Origin: Colimorpha sp045222295
GTDB taxonomy: Bacteria > Bacteroidota > Bacteroidia > Bacteroidales > P3
Direction: 5' to 3'
Assembly (NCBI GenBank): GCA_045222295.1
Contig: JBGUXP010000010.1
Location: forward strand, 1 to 64,000
Length of the DNA stretch: 64,000 nucleotides
Shown here: piece after piece, positions 7,053 through 15,514 of the stretch
How positions within the stretch are numbered: the stretch's first letter is position 1
Layout: every line of letters starts with the position of its first letter
The notes under the pieces: generated by a model
Databases searched by the model: none
Seen by the model: only the letters and a program-made list of their open reading frames with translations
Told to the model about the DNA's origin: nothing
Program-made: the position numbers and the translations under genes

Positions 7053-8810
7053 ATGAAGAAAGTACAACATATTATACTATATATAGTTATCGTGGCTCTC
7101 GTGGTGGGTTGCGGGGGACGAGAAAACGGGCGCGACCAGCAGCCGTCCGACACGCTCTACACCGCCGAGATGGCCATGGAGGTCTCCAGCCAAGACCTCG
7201 GCCGGGCGCTCGTCATCATCGACTCGGCACTCCTCGTGGGCAACATCGACGACGACCTCGCCACCATGCTCAAAGCCAAAATCTACAGCCAGTCGAACAA
7301 CGAGCTGTACCTCGACACGGCCCAGCGGATGCTCGAAGGCCTAATGGAGAGCAATTATGTGAAAGACCCCGAGAAGCGCGAGGTGGTGCTCGACCTGCTG
7401 GTGAGTACCACACGGCTGCGGGACGACTACGAGCAATGCCTGCGCTGGGCCACCGAGAAGGCCGACCTCTGCCGCGCACAGGGCAAGAAGACCGAGGCGC
7501 TGCGTACCGAGGCCGAGATTGGCGTCATCCTCGTCGAACTTGGCGAGGAAAAGGAGGGTATCGAAAGGCTCAACGGCGTGATTGCCAGCCTCGACGGACA
7601 GCGTCAAATCGACGAGACGGATGCCTGCATCATCGCCATCAGACGCAAAATCAACGTCCTGAAGAAACTCGACCGCGCCAAGGAAGTCATCCCGCTGACG
7701 CAGCATCTCATCGAGATTATCGGCGACTACCGCGAACACTATGACCAATATACCGACAACTCATACCGCATGCCGACGGACAAAGATGAGGTGGAGGATT
7801 ATTGCGACTACTATACCGCCCAGGCCAACGGTTACCTGGCTTACGCCTATGCGTCACTGGGCGACACAAAACAGGCGCGCCATTATCTGAAGCTTTTCGA
7901 GCAGAGCGACTACGGCAGTACCCTCTACGGTCGCGTGGTCATCGCCCCGACCTGGTGCCTGCTGGGCGACTACGACAAGATGCTGGCTACCTACGACGAG
8001 GCCACGGAGCAGATGGGCGACGACACCGTCAACCTCGACTACGCCAAGATGTTGCGTGGCCGCGCCATCGCCGCCAAAGCCAGGGGGAACACCGCCACCG
8101 CCACCGGCTATTGGCAGCGCTACTCCGATTTGAAGGGCCTGCTCCATAGTCAGTTGCTGAAGAGCAAGGCCCACGAGTACGCCGCACGCTACCAGCTGCA
8201 GGAGGAACGCCTCAACACCGAGCGCGAGGAGGCCGCCAAGAACCGTATGGGCATCATCGCCTCGCTGCTGGGAGTCCTGCTGTTTGTCGTGGCCGTCTTC
8301 GCCACCTTATTGGTGCGGCAGCTGCACTCCATCCGCGAGAAGAACGCCGTCCTCACCAAGGAAATCTCCGAAAAGATTGAAAACGAGGAGAAATACCTCG
8401 CCTCGATACGAAATACCGATAATCGAACTCCTGATTCAGAAAACCAGGATTCCGATGGCGACCTTTCGACCCTTTCCGACAGCGACCTGTTCGACCAGCT
8501 TCGCCGCATCATCCTCGAAGAGAGGCTGTTCCTCGACCCGCAGTTCGGCCGTCAGCAGCTGATGGACCGCCTCCACCTCTCGAAGGAAAGCATCGGCGCC
8601 GCCTTCTCGAAGGGCAGCCAGTATGCGTCGCTGGCCTCCTTCGTCAACGAGATGCGCCTCATACACGGTGCCAAGCTCCTCTCCGAGCACCCCGAGATGA
8701 GCATCTCCGACGTCGCCACCGCCAGCGGCTTCGGCAGCAACATCACCTTCGCCAACAACTTCAAGAAACGCTACGCCCTTACCCCCACCGAGTTCAGGAA
8801 CAAGAATTGA
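7053..8810 (+). CDS. Membrane-bound TPR regulator with AraC-type DNA-binding domain
   Basis: 585 aa from the ATG at 7053 (a TTG 12 bp upstream is less likely). The N-terminus is a hydrophobic signal with a lipobox-like VVGC near residue 20. A long helical, TPR-like sensor region covers about residues 25-390. A transmembrane helix (GIIASLLGVLLFVVAVFATLL) lies near residue 400, then a short coiled segment. The C-terminus (about 485-585) is a two-helix-turn-helix AraC domain (RQQLMDRLHLSKESIGAAF; ISDVATASGFGSNITFAN; TPTEF). Such proteins sense outside the membrane and bind DNA inside. The palindrome in its own promoter and the TTTGTC repeats ahead of the next genes are possible targets. The ligand is unknown. 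Confidence 0.82.
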   Translation: MKKVQHIILYIVIVALVVGCGGRENGRDQQPSDTLYTAEMAMEVSSQDLGRALVIIDSALLVGNIDDDLATMLKAKIYSQSNNELYLDTAQRMLEGLMESNYVKDPEKREVVLDLLVSTTRLRDDYEQCLRWATEKADLCRAQGKKTEALRTEAEIGVILVELGEEKEGIERLNGVIASLDGQRQIDETDACIIAIRRKINVLKKLDRAKEVIPLTQHLIEIIGDYREHYDQYTDNSYRMPTDKDEVEDYCDYYTAQANGYLAYAYASLGDTKQARHYLKLFEQSDYGSTLYGRVVIAPTWCLLGDYDKMLATYDEATEQMGDDTVNLDYAKMLRGRAIAAKARGNTATATGYWQRYSDLKGLLHSQLLKSKAHEYAARYQLQEERLNTEREEAAKNRMGIIASLLGVLLFVVAVFATLLVRQLHSIREKNAVLTKEISEKIENEEKYLASIRNTDNRTPDSENQDSDGDLSTLSDSDLFDQLRRIILEERLFLDPQFGRQQLMDRLHLSKESIGAAFSKGSQYASLASFVNEMRLIHGAKLLSEHPEMSISDVATASGFGSNITFANNFKKRYALTPTEFRNKN

Positions 8811-8836
8811 GAATTGGACATTACAAAGCTATCATC

Positions 8837-8863
8837 GCCGGCACTTGCGTGCCGGCTTTTTTT
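8837..8863 (+). terminator. Intrinsic terminator after the TPR-AraC gene
   Basis: Stem GCCGGCAC/GTGCCGGC with a TTGC loop, followed by TTTTTTT. Confidence 0.9.
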
Positions 8864-8908
8864 GTATTTTCCACTGCCCCAAAGTGGCTGTTTACGGCTC
8901 AAAGCGAC

Positions 8909-9016
8909 TTAATAATTTGTCTCGGACAGATTATTAATAGTTTGTCACCGCGCTGGAAACCAATGCAGTGCAAAATGGCCATTTATTAATTTGTCTGCGC
9001 GGGTTAAGGGTTTGTC
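8909..9016. promoter_or_regulatory. Putative operator region with four TTTGTC repeats
   Basis: TTTGTC occurs at 8916, 8941, 8990 and 9011, the last two as TTTGTCTGCGCG. The first lies in an inverted repeat TTAATAATTTGTC/GACAGATTATTAA (8909-8937, 12 of 13 pairs). The 25- and 21-bp spacings within pairs are close to two helical turns, as AraC-type proteins prefer. The region sits between the AraC-type regulator and the promoter at 9047. Confidence 0.45.
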
Positions 9017-9046
9017 TGCGCGCTTGCGTGGGCGCATGATTGTTTA

Positions 9047-9054
9047 TATTTTTG
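9047..9054 (+). promoter_or_regulatory. -7 box for the small membrane protein/FISUMP unit
   Basis: TATTTTTG followed by CAC, 24 bp before the ATG at 9078. Confidence 0.7.
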
Positions 9055-9077
9055 CACGAGAAAAAAAATGAAGTGTT

Positions 9078-9188
9078 ATGTCAAAACTGAACGACATCGT
9101 AAAAAGGAAAGTTTACATCCCGATAGTGGCGACGGCCCTGCTGGGAATCGCGCTGATGGTCATCGGCATCGTGCTGCTGGCCAGCTGA
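9078..9188 (+). CDS. Small single-pass membrane protein, 36 aa
   Basis: An ATG at 9078 opens a 36-codon frame: a charged start (MSKLNDIVKRK) and then one hydrophobic helix (VYIPIVATALLGIALMVIGI...) ending LLAS. Charge placement suggests an inside N-terminus. The frame starts 24 bp after a -7 box and ends 45 bp before the FISUMP lipoprotein gene, so the two are likely one transcript. An ATG at 9068 in another frame gives an Arg/His-rich product without protein-like composition and is rejected. Function unknown. Being short and downstream of a membrane-bound regulator, it could be a small membrane effector. Confidence 0.6.
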   Translation: MSKLNDIVKRKVYIPIVATALLGIALMVIGIVLLAS

Positions 9189-9233
9189 TGAATGGAAAAC
9201 AATTTTTATAAACCAATTTAAATACACACAACA

Positions 9234-9941
9234 ATGAAGAAAATGTTCACGGTGCTCGCCGCCACCTTATTCTGCGGCGCACTCCTGTTCGCTTCCTGCG
9301 GCAAGGACGATGATGGCAACAATGGCGGTGGCGATCCCGAAACCCTCCAGTGGGTGGATCTGGGTCTGCCCTCGGGTCTGCAGTGGGCCGACCGCAACGT
9401 TGGCGCTTCCAAACCCGATGATTACGGCAGCTATTTCTCCTGGGCTGAGACAGAACCCAAAGAAAGTTACGGATGGGACACTTACCGCTACTGCACCTAT
9501 AAAGATGGTATAGCCGGCCCCGTCTATGACAAGATAACCAAGTACAACACCAACGAGAACTACGGTCCGGTGGACAACAAGACCGTCCTTGAGGAGATGG
9601 ACGATGCTGCCACGGCAAACATCGGCGGCGATGCCTACACCCCCACACTCGAAGACTGGCAGGAGCTGAAAGACAACACCACCCACGAGTACACCACCAA
9701 AAACGGTGTCAACGGTCTCAAAATCACTGGCCCCAACGGCAATAGCATCTTCCTGCCCGCCGCCGGAACAAAAAAACTTCCGACTAGCATTGGAGCCAAA
9801 GGCTATTACTGGTCTGCTGATCTCAACCCAGAATATCCGACTGAAGGGAAATTTTTCTTCTTCTCTGCCTCATCTGTCACTACTGGCGCAAAGGTCCGCA
9901 ATGATGGCTTGCCTGTCCGTGCCGTCCGTGCTGGTAAGTAA
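9234..9941 (+). CDS. FISUMP-domain surface lipoprotein
   Basis: 235 aa. A lipoprotein signal ends in LLFASC near residue 22, followed by an Asp/Gly/Asn-rich linker typical of surface-exposed Bacteroidetes lipoproteins. The rest (about 38-233) is a Fibrobacter succinogenes major paralogous domain, with the hallmarks VDLGLPSGLQWADRNVGA, YGSYFSWAE, TPTLEDWQEL, LPAAG and a final GLPVRAVR. The domain's role is not established; family members are numerous outer-surface proteins. It is probably co-transcribed with the 36-aa membrane protein. Its 3' flank is a 135-bp repeat with a built-in terminator, starting 14 bp after the stop. Confidence 0.88.
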   Translation: MKKMFTVLAATLFCGALLFASCGKDDDGNNGGGDPETLQWVDLGLPSGLQWADRNVGASKPDDYGSYFSWAETEPKESYGWDTYRYCTYKDGIAGPVYDKITKYNTNENYGPVDNKTVLEEMDDAATANIGGDAYTPTLEDWQELKDNTTHEYTTKNGVNGLKITGPNGNSIFLPAAGTKKLPTSIGAKGYYWSADLNPEYPTEGKFFFFSASSVTTGAKVRNDGLPVRAVRAGK

Positions 9942-9954
9942 TTGCAAATGAGCG

Positions 9955-10089
9955 TTGTGTTAGGGGACAGGCACCTATCCCACTCCTAATCTGAGGGATA
10001 GAACTGCTATCGGAGACAACTAACCTCAAAGGTTTAAACACTACAAAAACGTGAAGCGGGGCGGCCACGAGTTGGCTGCCCCAATTTTT
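9955..10089 (+). repeat. 135-bp dispersed repeat, copy 1
   Basis: 132 of 135 bases match 11551-11685. It begins TTGTGTTAGGGGACAGGC and ends with a terminator-like hairpin, stem GGGGCGGCCA/TGGCTGCCCC, followed by AATTTTT. It contains a small GACAGG/CCTATC-type palindrome near its start. It could be a small non-coding element or an IS remnant. Confidence 0.9.
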
Positions 10090-10117
10090 CACCTCACATA
10101 ATCAACCACGACCGATC

Positions 10118-10252
10118 CTCCACCAGCTTCCGGTCGAGGACGCAGAGCAGAACACGGTGACGCTCTTTGACATCAACGGTCGCGCACTCGCCACCAAGCA
10201 GGACTACGGTGCACCGCTGCGCTTCGACGTTCCCGCCACAGGCACCTTGAAA
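10118..10252 (+). pseudogene. Remnant of a type IX secretion C-terminal domain
   Basis: The plus frame reads LPVEDAEQNTVTLFDINGRA, then LRFDVPATGT. This is the VxLFDxxGR...FDVPxxGT pattern of type A T9SS sorting domains, but with no upstream protein and with the frame lost after ATGT, where YLVKV-like residues are expected. It is a fragment of a secreted-protein gene truncated on both sides, with the 135-bp repeat just upstream. Confidence 0.65.
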
Positions 10253-10615
10253 AGGAACGTTTTCGATAAGCCAAATAAACAAAGGGAACTCGTTCACTTT
10301 GGCATGGCGAGGACCGACGAACGAACCGACGCCCGAGCGAGAGAAGGAATCGACGGGACAGGAACTTTGATACACGTTTTTCCCCTCAAAGGACTAATTT
10401 GAGAATAGGGTTTGATTGCAACAGGGATAGTGAATGCAACAGGAACAGGTGAGAGACAACTAAATAATAGAATGATTTGTAGTGTTTTCAATCATATCAT
10501 TCTATAATTAAGAAGGCTGATGTATGAAGTATGAAGGAAGGAGGAAGAGGTAAGATATATGATGGCTGATACGAAAATAAATCTAAGGATAATGACGTTA
10601 TAAAAATAATCAGAT
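10253..10615. other. Gene-free stretch, nothing recognisable
   Basis: No convincing frame. There is a loose inverted repeat AGAATGAT/ATCATTCT near 10470-10503 and purine-rich sequence. It is probably decayed sequence between two gene remnants. Confidence 0.4.
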
Positions 10616-11142
10616 ATGACCAAGAAACAAACGATACAGTTGTTCGAGGAGAAGAAGGTCCGCACGGTATGGGACGATGAACAGGAGAAGTGGTTCTTCT
10701 GCGTGGTGGATGCGGTCGAGGTTTTGACTGAAAGCAAAGATCCCAAAGGATACATCAAAAAAATGAAGCAACGCGACCCGGAGCTCTCCAAAGGGTGGGG
10801 ACAAATTGTCACCCCCCTTTCCGTTCAGACAGCGGGTGGCCCTCAAAAGATGAATTGTGCTGAGAGGAAAGGCGTTTTCTGAAGAAAGAGAATCTGCGCG
10901 ATAATATGACGAACGTGGAGATTGCATTGAACACGCTGGCAGAGGCTTCGGAAACAGAGCTGTCCAAGCAACGCGACCCGAAGGGATTCAATGCCCAGAA
11001 ACGTGTGGCGAAGGACGGTGGCAGCGTGGCGAAAGCCGCCCGCAAGCAGTTGGAAAGCAAACTGGGACGCAGTGTTATCTCTTCGGCAAAGGCCAGCGAC
11101 TATCTGCTGCCGGGAAATAATAACGAAGAAAGCGAAGAATAA
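10616..11142 (+). pseudogene. Bro-N family gene with internal deletion and frameshift
   Basis: The N-terminal part (10616-10882) is a Bro-N DNA-binding domain start: MTKKQTIQLFEEKKVRTVWD, then WFFCVVDAVEVLTESKDPKG. It breaks off after the conserved CAERKGVF. Directly after, in another frame, the C-terminal part resumes (LKKENLRDNMTNVEIALNTL...GGSVAKAARKQLESKLGRSV...) and ends naturally at 11142. Family members carry a longer middle segment between these two pieces, so an internal deletion has fused the ends out of frame. Intact Bro-N proteins are phage-like regulators or toxin-system parts. The product here is almost certainly non-functional. Confidence 0.75.
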
Positions 11143-11257
11143 AAGAGCTTTCTGCACGTCAGGTACCGTTGCGAGATACGTGTATTAAAGAAAGGAGAAA
11201 ATATGGGCTTTTTGATTGCATTGACGCTCTTCCGCGACGTCCTCGGCGAGCTCTTCG

Positions 11258-11288
11258 CCCCCCCCGTTCTTCAAGAACCGGTAGGGGG
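11258..11288. repeat. GC-rich hairpin (REP-like)
   Basis: CCCCCCCGTTCTTCAAGAAC continuing to CGGTAGGGGG folds into a hairpin by GTTCTT/AAGAAC and outer C/G runs. It lies in the decayed region between the Bro-N remnant and the ATPase fragment. Confidence 0.5.
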
Positions 11289-11450
11289 AAGAAGTGGGGG
11301 ATACGATAAACTAGAAGTAAACTTTCTTTACAGAGTCGGAACCCCGTAAATTCTGAATCACACCACACAAGGTTAGAAAAAAAAATGCCGATAGCGGTTC
11401 CGTTTTGATAAAAAAAATCAAGTTTCGGAAGTGGTATCGCGATTTTTTTG

Positions 11451-11458
11451 TATTTTTG
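11451..11458 (+). promoter_or_regulatory. -7 box of the truncated ATPase gene
   Basis: TATTTTTG followed by CACTCGG, 28 bp before the ATG at 11486. The promoter is preserved although the gene is not. Confidence 0.65.
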
Positions 11459-11485
11459 CACTCGGAAATAATCAAAAAAGCAGAC

Positions 11486-11556
11486 ATGGAATACAACCCT
11501 AAAATCGTCGGACGCAGGCACGAACAAGACTTGATTTCAGAATACTGTGATTGTGT
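11486..11556 (+). pseudogene. Truncated N-terminus of an AAA ATPase, cut by the 135-bp repeat
   Basis: The first 21 codons (MEYNPKIVGRRHEQDLISEY) match the lead of DUF234-type ATPases, as in the intact gene at 4002-5438 (ILIGRKAERKHLEAI). Where Walker A should follow, the 135-bp repeat copy 2 begins and the frame stops at 11590. Nothing of the remaining ATPase is present downstream. Confidence 0.7.
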
Positions 11557-11685
11557 TAGGGGACAGGCACCTGTCACACTCCTAATCTGAGGGATAGAAC
11601 TGCTATCGGAGACAACTAACCTCAAAGGTTTAAACACTACAAAAACGTGAAGCGGGACGGCCACGAGTTGGCTGCCCCAATTTTT
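11551..11685 (+). repeat. 135-bp dispersed repeat, copy 2
   Basis: Differs from copy 1 at three positions. Here the start has a better palindrome GACAGGCACCTGTC, and the 3' hairpin stem is GGGACGGCCA-type with a run of seven T. It interrupts the ATPase fragment at 11486. Confidence 0.9.
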
Positions 11686-11932
11686 TTCAGGTAATCAGGT
11701 GATATAGTGAATTTTTTTCATCGGTAAAGCTGAGAAACGTCCAGTGGACGTTACTTTCATTGACGTTGCTCCATCTCGGCCAAGCAAACAAGTTTGTTTT
11801 GCGCTCGACTTACGCAACGTTGATAGTGACGCAGCTCGCCTGCTTGGAACCTCAGAATCATTCCCATTACCGAGTCGGTGGGACGCTTCTTGACCCAAAG
11901 GTTTTTCATAAACCCTACAATATAAAAGACAA
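11686..11932. other. Gene-free stretch with a small hairpin
   Basis: No supported gene. AACGTCCAGTGGACGTT (11737-11753) is a small hairpin. Overlapping short frames on both strands are Arg/Ser-rich and not protein-like. Likely a decayed intergenic element. Confidence 0.4.
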
Positions 11933-12232
11933 ATGTCACAGAAGTATTACGCAGCGGAACCGATATGGCTGACGCTGTCAGGCAATCAGGGAAGACTCAG
12001 TTATTGGGTAGTGGTGCGGAATATAATGAGGATGCTGCTGATGAGCAAAGAGGATGTGGACGCGGAAACGGCGTTAGAAATGCTGGACGAAATGCCGATG
12101 GACGAGTTCGACAGACTGAAAAGGAGAGCGGCAGCGGAGTACGCTGACCGTCTTCTTTATCTTATTCAAATCAGTGGAAATGAACATCTTGAGTATTGCC
12201 TCTTTTTCGGCATCGTCAAAGTGGTTTTTTGA
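11933..12232 (+). CDS. Small unknown protein, 99 aa, possibly a fragment
   Basis: The middle of this frame has protein-like composition (MSKEDVDAETALEMLDEMPM, then DEFDRLKRRAAAEYADRLLYLI), suggesting an acidic helical protein. The first 30 residues and the last 20 look less natural. There is no clear promoter. The start at 11933 is uncertain; internal ATGs near 12021 and 12036 are alternatives. I do not recognise a family, and given the decayed surroundings it may be a remnant. Confidence 0.35.
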   Translation: MSQKYYAAEPIWLTLSGNQGRLSYWVVVRNIMRMLLMSKEDVDAETALEMLDEMPMDEFDRLKRRAAAEYADRLLYLIQISGNEHLEYCLFFGIVKVVF

Positions 12233-12285
12233 TATTTCTGTTTTGTCAACTTAAGTTTTAACAAACTCGTGTAAAACTTTTTTCG

Positions 12286-12293
12286 TATATTTG
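12286..12293 (+). promoter_or_regulatory. -7 box of the prolyl oligopeptidase gene
   Basis: TATATTTG followed by CATC, 21 bp before the ATG at 12315. Confidence 0.75.
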
Positions 12294-12314
12294 CATCTTT
12301 AAAAGAAATATAGT

Positions 12315-14420
12315 ATGAAACGTAACATCCTCATCCTCATGGCTGCTATGGCTTCGACTGCCGTTACGGCTCAAAACATCCAGTATCCCAAAGCCGAGAA
12401 GACTGGAGTCAAGGACACCTATTTTGGCACCGCGGTGGCCGACCCCTACCGTTGGCTCGAGAACGACACCAGTGCCCAGACGGCCGCCTGGGTGGCGGCG
12501 GAAAATGCAATCACCAATGCCTATCTGGCGAAGATCCCCTTCCGCCAGAAACTGCAGAAAAGGCTCACCGAACTCTCCAACTATGAGAAGATTGGCGCAC
12601 CCCGCAAACGTCATGGGAAGTGGTATTTCTATAAGAACGACGGTCTCCAGAATCAGTATGTGATGTACGTGATGGATGAATTGGGTGGCACCCCGCACGT
12701 CTTCCTCGACCCTAACACGCTGAGCGACGACGGCACGGTGGCGCTGGGAGGGGTCTATTTCTCGCACAACGGCCGCTGGGCCGCCTACAGCATTTCGCGT
12801 TCGGGAAGCGACTGGCAGGAGTTTTATGTCATCGATCTCAAGACAGGCCGGCTTACCTCTGACCACATCCAGTGGGCCAAGTTCTCAGGTGCTGACTGGC
12901 AGGGCGACGGCTTCTATTATAGTGCTTACGACGCCCCCGAGCAGGGCAAGGAGTTCTCCAACGTCAACGAGACACACAAAATCTACTACCATAAGGTAGG
13001 CACCCCGCAGAGCGAGGACGTGCTCTTCTACCAGAATCCCGTTTATCCCAAGCGTTTCTACGGAGTGAGTGTGGACGAGGATGAGACCATGATGTTCCTC
13101 TACGAAAGCGGAGAGGGCAGCGGTAACAACCTCTATGTGCGCGACCTGCGTCAGCCCAATTCGCAGTTCATCCAGATGACTACCGATATGGATTATCAGT
13201 ACAGTCCCATCTATTCCGAGGGCAATACCATCTATCTCTACACCAACTATGGAGCCCCGAAGGCCCGCATCATGAAGGCCGACATACGTCATCCCGGCAT
13301 CGCCGATTGGCAGGAACTGATACCTGAACAGCCGAACACCCTCAGTGGCATCAGCGTCATCAACCGACAGCTCATCCTCACCTACCAGCAGGATGTCTTT
13401 GACCACGCCTATGTCTACGGCCTCGACGGACAGCTGCATCACGAGGTGAAGCTCCCCAGTGTGGGCAGCGTGGGCTTCATCGGTGACGAGAAAGAACCCG
13501 AGTGCTTCTACTCCTTCACCTCGTTCACCCAGCCAGGCACCATCTACCGCTACGATATGGACCGCAACGAGAGCACCCTTTATTCTGCTCCCACAATCAA
13601 ATTCCGCCAGGAGGACTTCGTCAGCGAGCAGGTCTTCTTCCTGAGCAAGGACGGCACACGTATCCCGATGTCGCTGACCTATAAGAAAGGTTTGAAACGC
13701 AACGGCAAGAACCCCGTCTATCTCTACGGCTATGGTGGATTCAACATCTCGCTCGGACCCGGTTTCTCGGCCATGCGTATTCCTTTCCTCGAGAATGGCG
13801 GTATCTATGCGCAGGTGAACCTCCGCGGTGGTGGCGAATACGGTGAAGAGTGGCACATTGCCGGCACCAAGATGCAGAAGCAGAATGTCTTCGATGACTT
13901 TATCGGCGCTGCCGAATGGCTCATCCGTGAGGGCTATACTTCGAACGAGAAGATTGCCATCGTGGGTGGCTCCAATGGAGGTCTGCTGGTGGGTGCCTGC
14001 ATGACGCAGCGCCCCGACCTCTTCCGTGTGGCAGTGCCCGAGGTAGGTGTGATGGATATGCTCCGCTACCACAAGTTCACCATCGGCTGGAACTGGGCAC
14101 CCGACTATGGCACCAGCGAGGATTCGAAAGAGATGTTCGAATACCTCCTGGGCTATTCGCCGCTCCACAACCTCAAGCCCGGCACCTCCTATCCCGCCAC
14201 CCTTGTCACCACTGCCGACCACGACGACCGTGTGGTGCCTGCCCACTCCTTTAAGTTCGCAGCCACCCTTCAGGAATGCCACCAAGGCAACAACCCCGTA
14301 CTCATCCGCATCGACACCAAAGCCGGTCACGGTGGAGGAAAACCCCTGGCCAAGGTCATCGAGGAGCAAGCCGACATCTATGGCTTCATTATGTACAATC
14401 TGGGGATGAAGATGAAATAA
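12315..14420 (+). CDS. Prolyl oligopeptidase, S9A family, exported
   Basis: 701 aa with an N-terminal signal peptide ending near ...AVTAQ, so it is periplasmic or outer-membrane exposed. The N-terminal beta-propeller (about 20-430) opens with the family signature DPYRWLEND. The alpha/beta-hydrolase domain (about 435-700) carries Ser553 in GGSNGG, the Asp in DHDDRVVP (about 638) and His672 in KAGHGGG, a complete triad. Length fits the family (about 700). These enzymes cut short peptides after proline. The gene has its own -7 box and is followed 30 bp later by manC, which may be co-transcribed. No defects seen. Confidence 0.95.
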   Translation: MKRNILILMAAMASTAVTAQNIQYPKAEKTGVKDTYFGTAVADPYRWLENDTSAQTAAWVAAENAITNAYLAKIPFRQKLQKRLTELSNYEKIGAPRKRHGKWYFYKNDGLQNQYVMYVMDELGGTPHVFLDPNTLSDDGTVALGGVYFSHNGRWAAYSISRSGSDWQEFYVIDLKTGRLTSDHIQWAKFSGADWQGDGFYYSAYDAPEQGKEFSNVNETHKIYYHKVGTPQSEDVLFYQNPVYPKRFYGVSVDEDETMMFLYESGEGSGNNLYVRDLRQPNSQFIQMTTDMDYQYSPIYSEGNTIYLYTNYGAPKARIMKADIRHPGIADWQELIPEQPNTLSGISVINRQLILTYQQDVFDHAYVYGLDGQLHHEVKLPSVGSVGFIGDEKEPECFYSFTSFTQPGTIYRYDMDRNESTLYSAPTIKFRQEDFVSEQVFFLSKDGTRIPMSLTYKKGLKRNGKNPVYLYGYGGFNISLGPGFSAMRIPFLENGGIYAQVNLRGGGEYGEEWHIAGTKMQKQNVFDDFIGAAEWLIREGYTSNEKIAIVGGSNGGLLVGACMTQRPDLFRVAVPEVGVMDMLRYHKFTIGWNWAPDYGTSEDSKEMFEYLLGYSPLHNLKPGTSYPATLVTTADHDDRVVPAHSFKFAATLQECHQGNNPVLIRIDTKAGHGGGKPLAKVIEEQADIYGFIMYNLGMKMK

Positions 14421-14450
14421 TAGATATTTAAACTTTAAACTTCGCTTTTA

Positions 14451-15479
14451 ATGAACAATCATATCGTTATCATGGCCGGTGGCATAGGAAGCCGTTTCTG
14501 GCCGCTGAGTACCCCTGAATTTCCTAAACAGTTTATCGATATTCTGGGTTGTGGACGCACGCTCATACAGCTCACTGTGGATCGCTTCAAAGGGCTCTGC
14601 CCGATGGGGAATTTTTGGGTGGTGACCAACGCCGCCTATGTGGACATCGTCCGCGAGCAGCTGCCGGAGATGCCCGTGAACCATATCCTCGCAGAGCCCG
14701 CCGCCCGCAATACCGCCCCTTGCATCGCATGGGCCTGCTGGCGTATCAAGCAGGAAGACCCAGAGGCCAATGTCGTAGTGACTCCCGCCGACGCCGTGGT
14801 GATGAATCCCGAGGAGTTCCGTCGCGTGATAGGCAACGCCTTGCAGTTTACCGAGAAGAGCGACGCTATCGTCACCATCGGCATCAAGCCTTCGCGTCCC
14901 GAGACGGGGTATGGCTATGTGGAAGCGGCCGATACTGTGAGCGGGGAGATAAAGAAGGTGGCAGCCTTTAAGGAGAAGCCCTCACTGGAGGTGGCTCAGC
15001 AGTACCTCGCTGCCGGCAACTATCTGTGGAATGCCGGTATCTTTGTTTGGAATGTCCGCACCATCACTGATGCCCTCAGTACATATAAGCCCAATATTGC
15101 CGGTGATATGGAGCGTATGAAGACCGATGCCGACGTGCAAACCATCTTCCCGCAGTGCGAGAAAATCTCTATCGACTATGCCGTGATGGAGCCCGCTGCC
15201 GCCGACGGTAAGGTCTATACCCATCCTGCCGACTTCGGATGGAGCGACCTCGGCAATTGGGCTTCGCTGCACGACAAGTTGCAGAAGGACAACGCTAATA
15301 ACGGCGCTGTTGGGAAGGTGGATATGTATGAATGCTCAAACTGTGTGGTGCATGCCGAAGAAGCATCGAAAGTGGTGCTTCAAGGGCTTGACGGATATAT
15401 CGTTTCGGCTAAGGGCGATCGGTTGCTGGTATGCAAGCGTAGTGAGGAGCAACGAATAAAGGAGTTCTCTCAGAAATGA
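14451..15479 (+). CDS. manC: Mannose-1-phosphate guanylyltransferase
   Basis: 342 aa, cytoplasmic. It makes GDP-mannose from mannose-1-phosphate and GTP, for glycan synthesis. Visible motifs: the nucleotide-binding start VIMAGGIGSRFWPLS, followed by FPKQF, EPAARNTAPCIAWA, VVVTPADAVV, GYGYVE, FKEKPSLE, YLWNAGIFVWN and DFGWSDLGNW. It is of the short type without a C-terminal isomerase domain. It follows the peptidase gene by 30 bp and ends at a strong terminator shared with a convergent small gene. Confidence 0.95.
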   Translation: MNNHIVIMAGGIGSRFWPLSTPEFPKQFIDILGCGRTLIQLTVDRFKGLCPMGNFWVVTNAAYVDIVREQLPEMPVNHILAEPAARNTAPCIAWACWRIKQEDPEANVVVTPADAVVMNPEEFRRVIGNALQFTEKSDAIVTIGIKPSRPETGYGYVEAADTVSGEIKKVAAFKEKPSLEVAQQYLAAGNYLWNAGIFVWNVRTITDALSTYKPNIAGDMERMKTDADVQTIFPQCEKISIDYAVMEPAAADGKVYTHPADFGWSDLGNWASLHDKLQKDNANNGAVGKVDMYECSNCVVHAEEASKVVLQGLDGYIVSAKGDRLLVCKRSEEQRIKEFSQK

Positions 15480-15487
15480 AAAGAAAA

Positions 15488-15514
15488 ACGGCTGATGGAC
15501 AATCCGTCAGCCGT
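15488..15514. terminator. Terminator after manC, also covering the end of a convergent small gene
   Basis: A 12-bp stem ACGGCTGATGGA/TCCGTCAGCCGT (one G-T pair) followed on the plus strand by TTTCCTTTTTT. The minus-strand gene ends inside the hairpin (stop 15507-15509). Confidence 0.85.

Noticed and set aside
8909..9016. Short CRISPR-like array from the TTTGTC repeats
   Set aside because: Repeat unit only 6-12 bp, spacing unequal (25, 49, 21 bp), no cas genes. Operator sites are a better reading.
11695..11939. Two overlapping short minus-strand frames (HRLGNGNDSEV..., MKNLWVKKRPTD...)
   Set aside because: Arg/Ser-rich, overlapping in different frames, in a decayed region. They look like the spurious products of a dispersed intergenic sequence.
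12885..14369. 494-aa minus-strand frame opposite the prolyl oligopeptidase
   Set aside because: Low-complexity Val/Leu/Gly/His composition, no motif. The plus-strand gene has a full catalytic triad.
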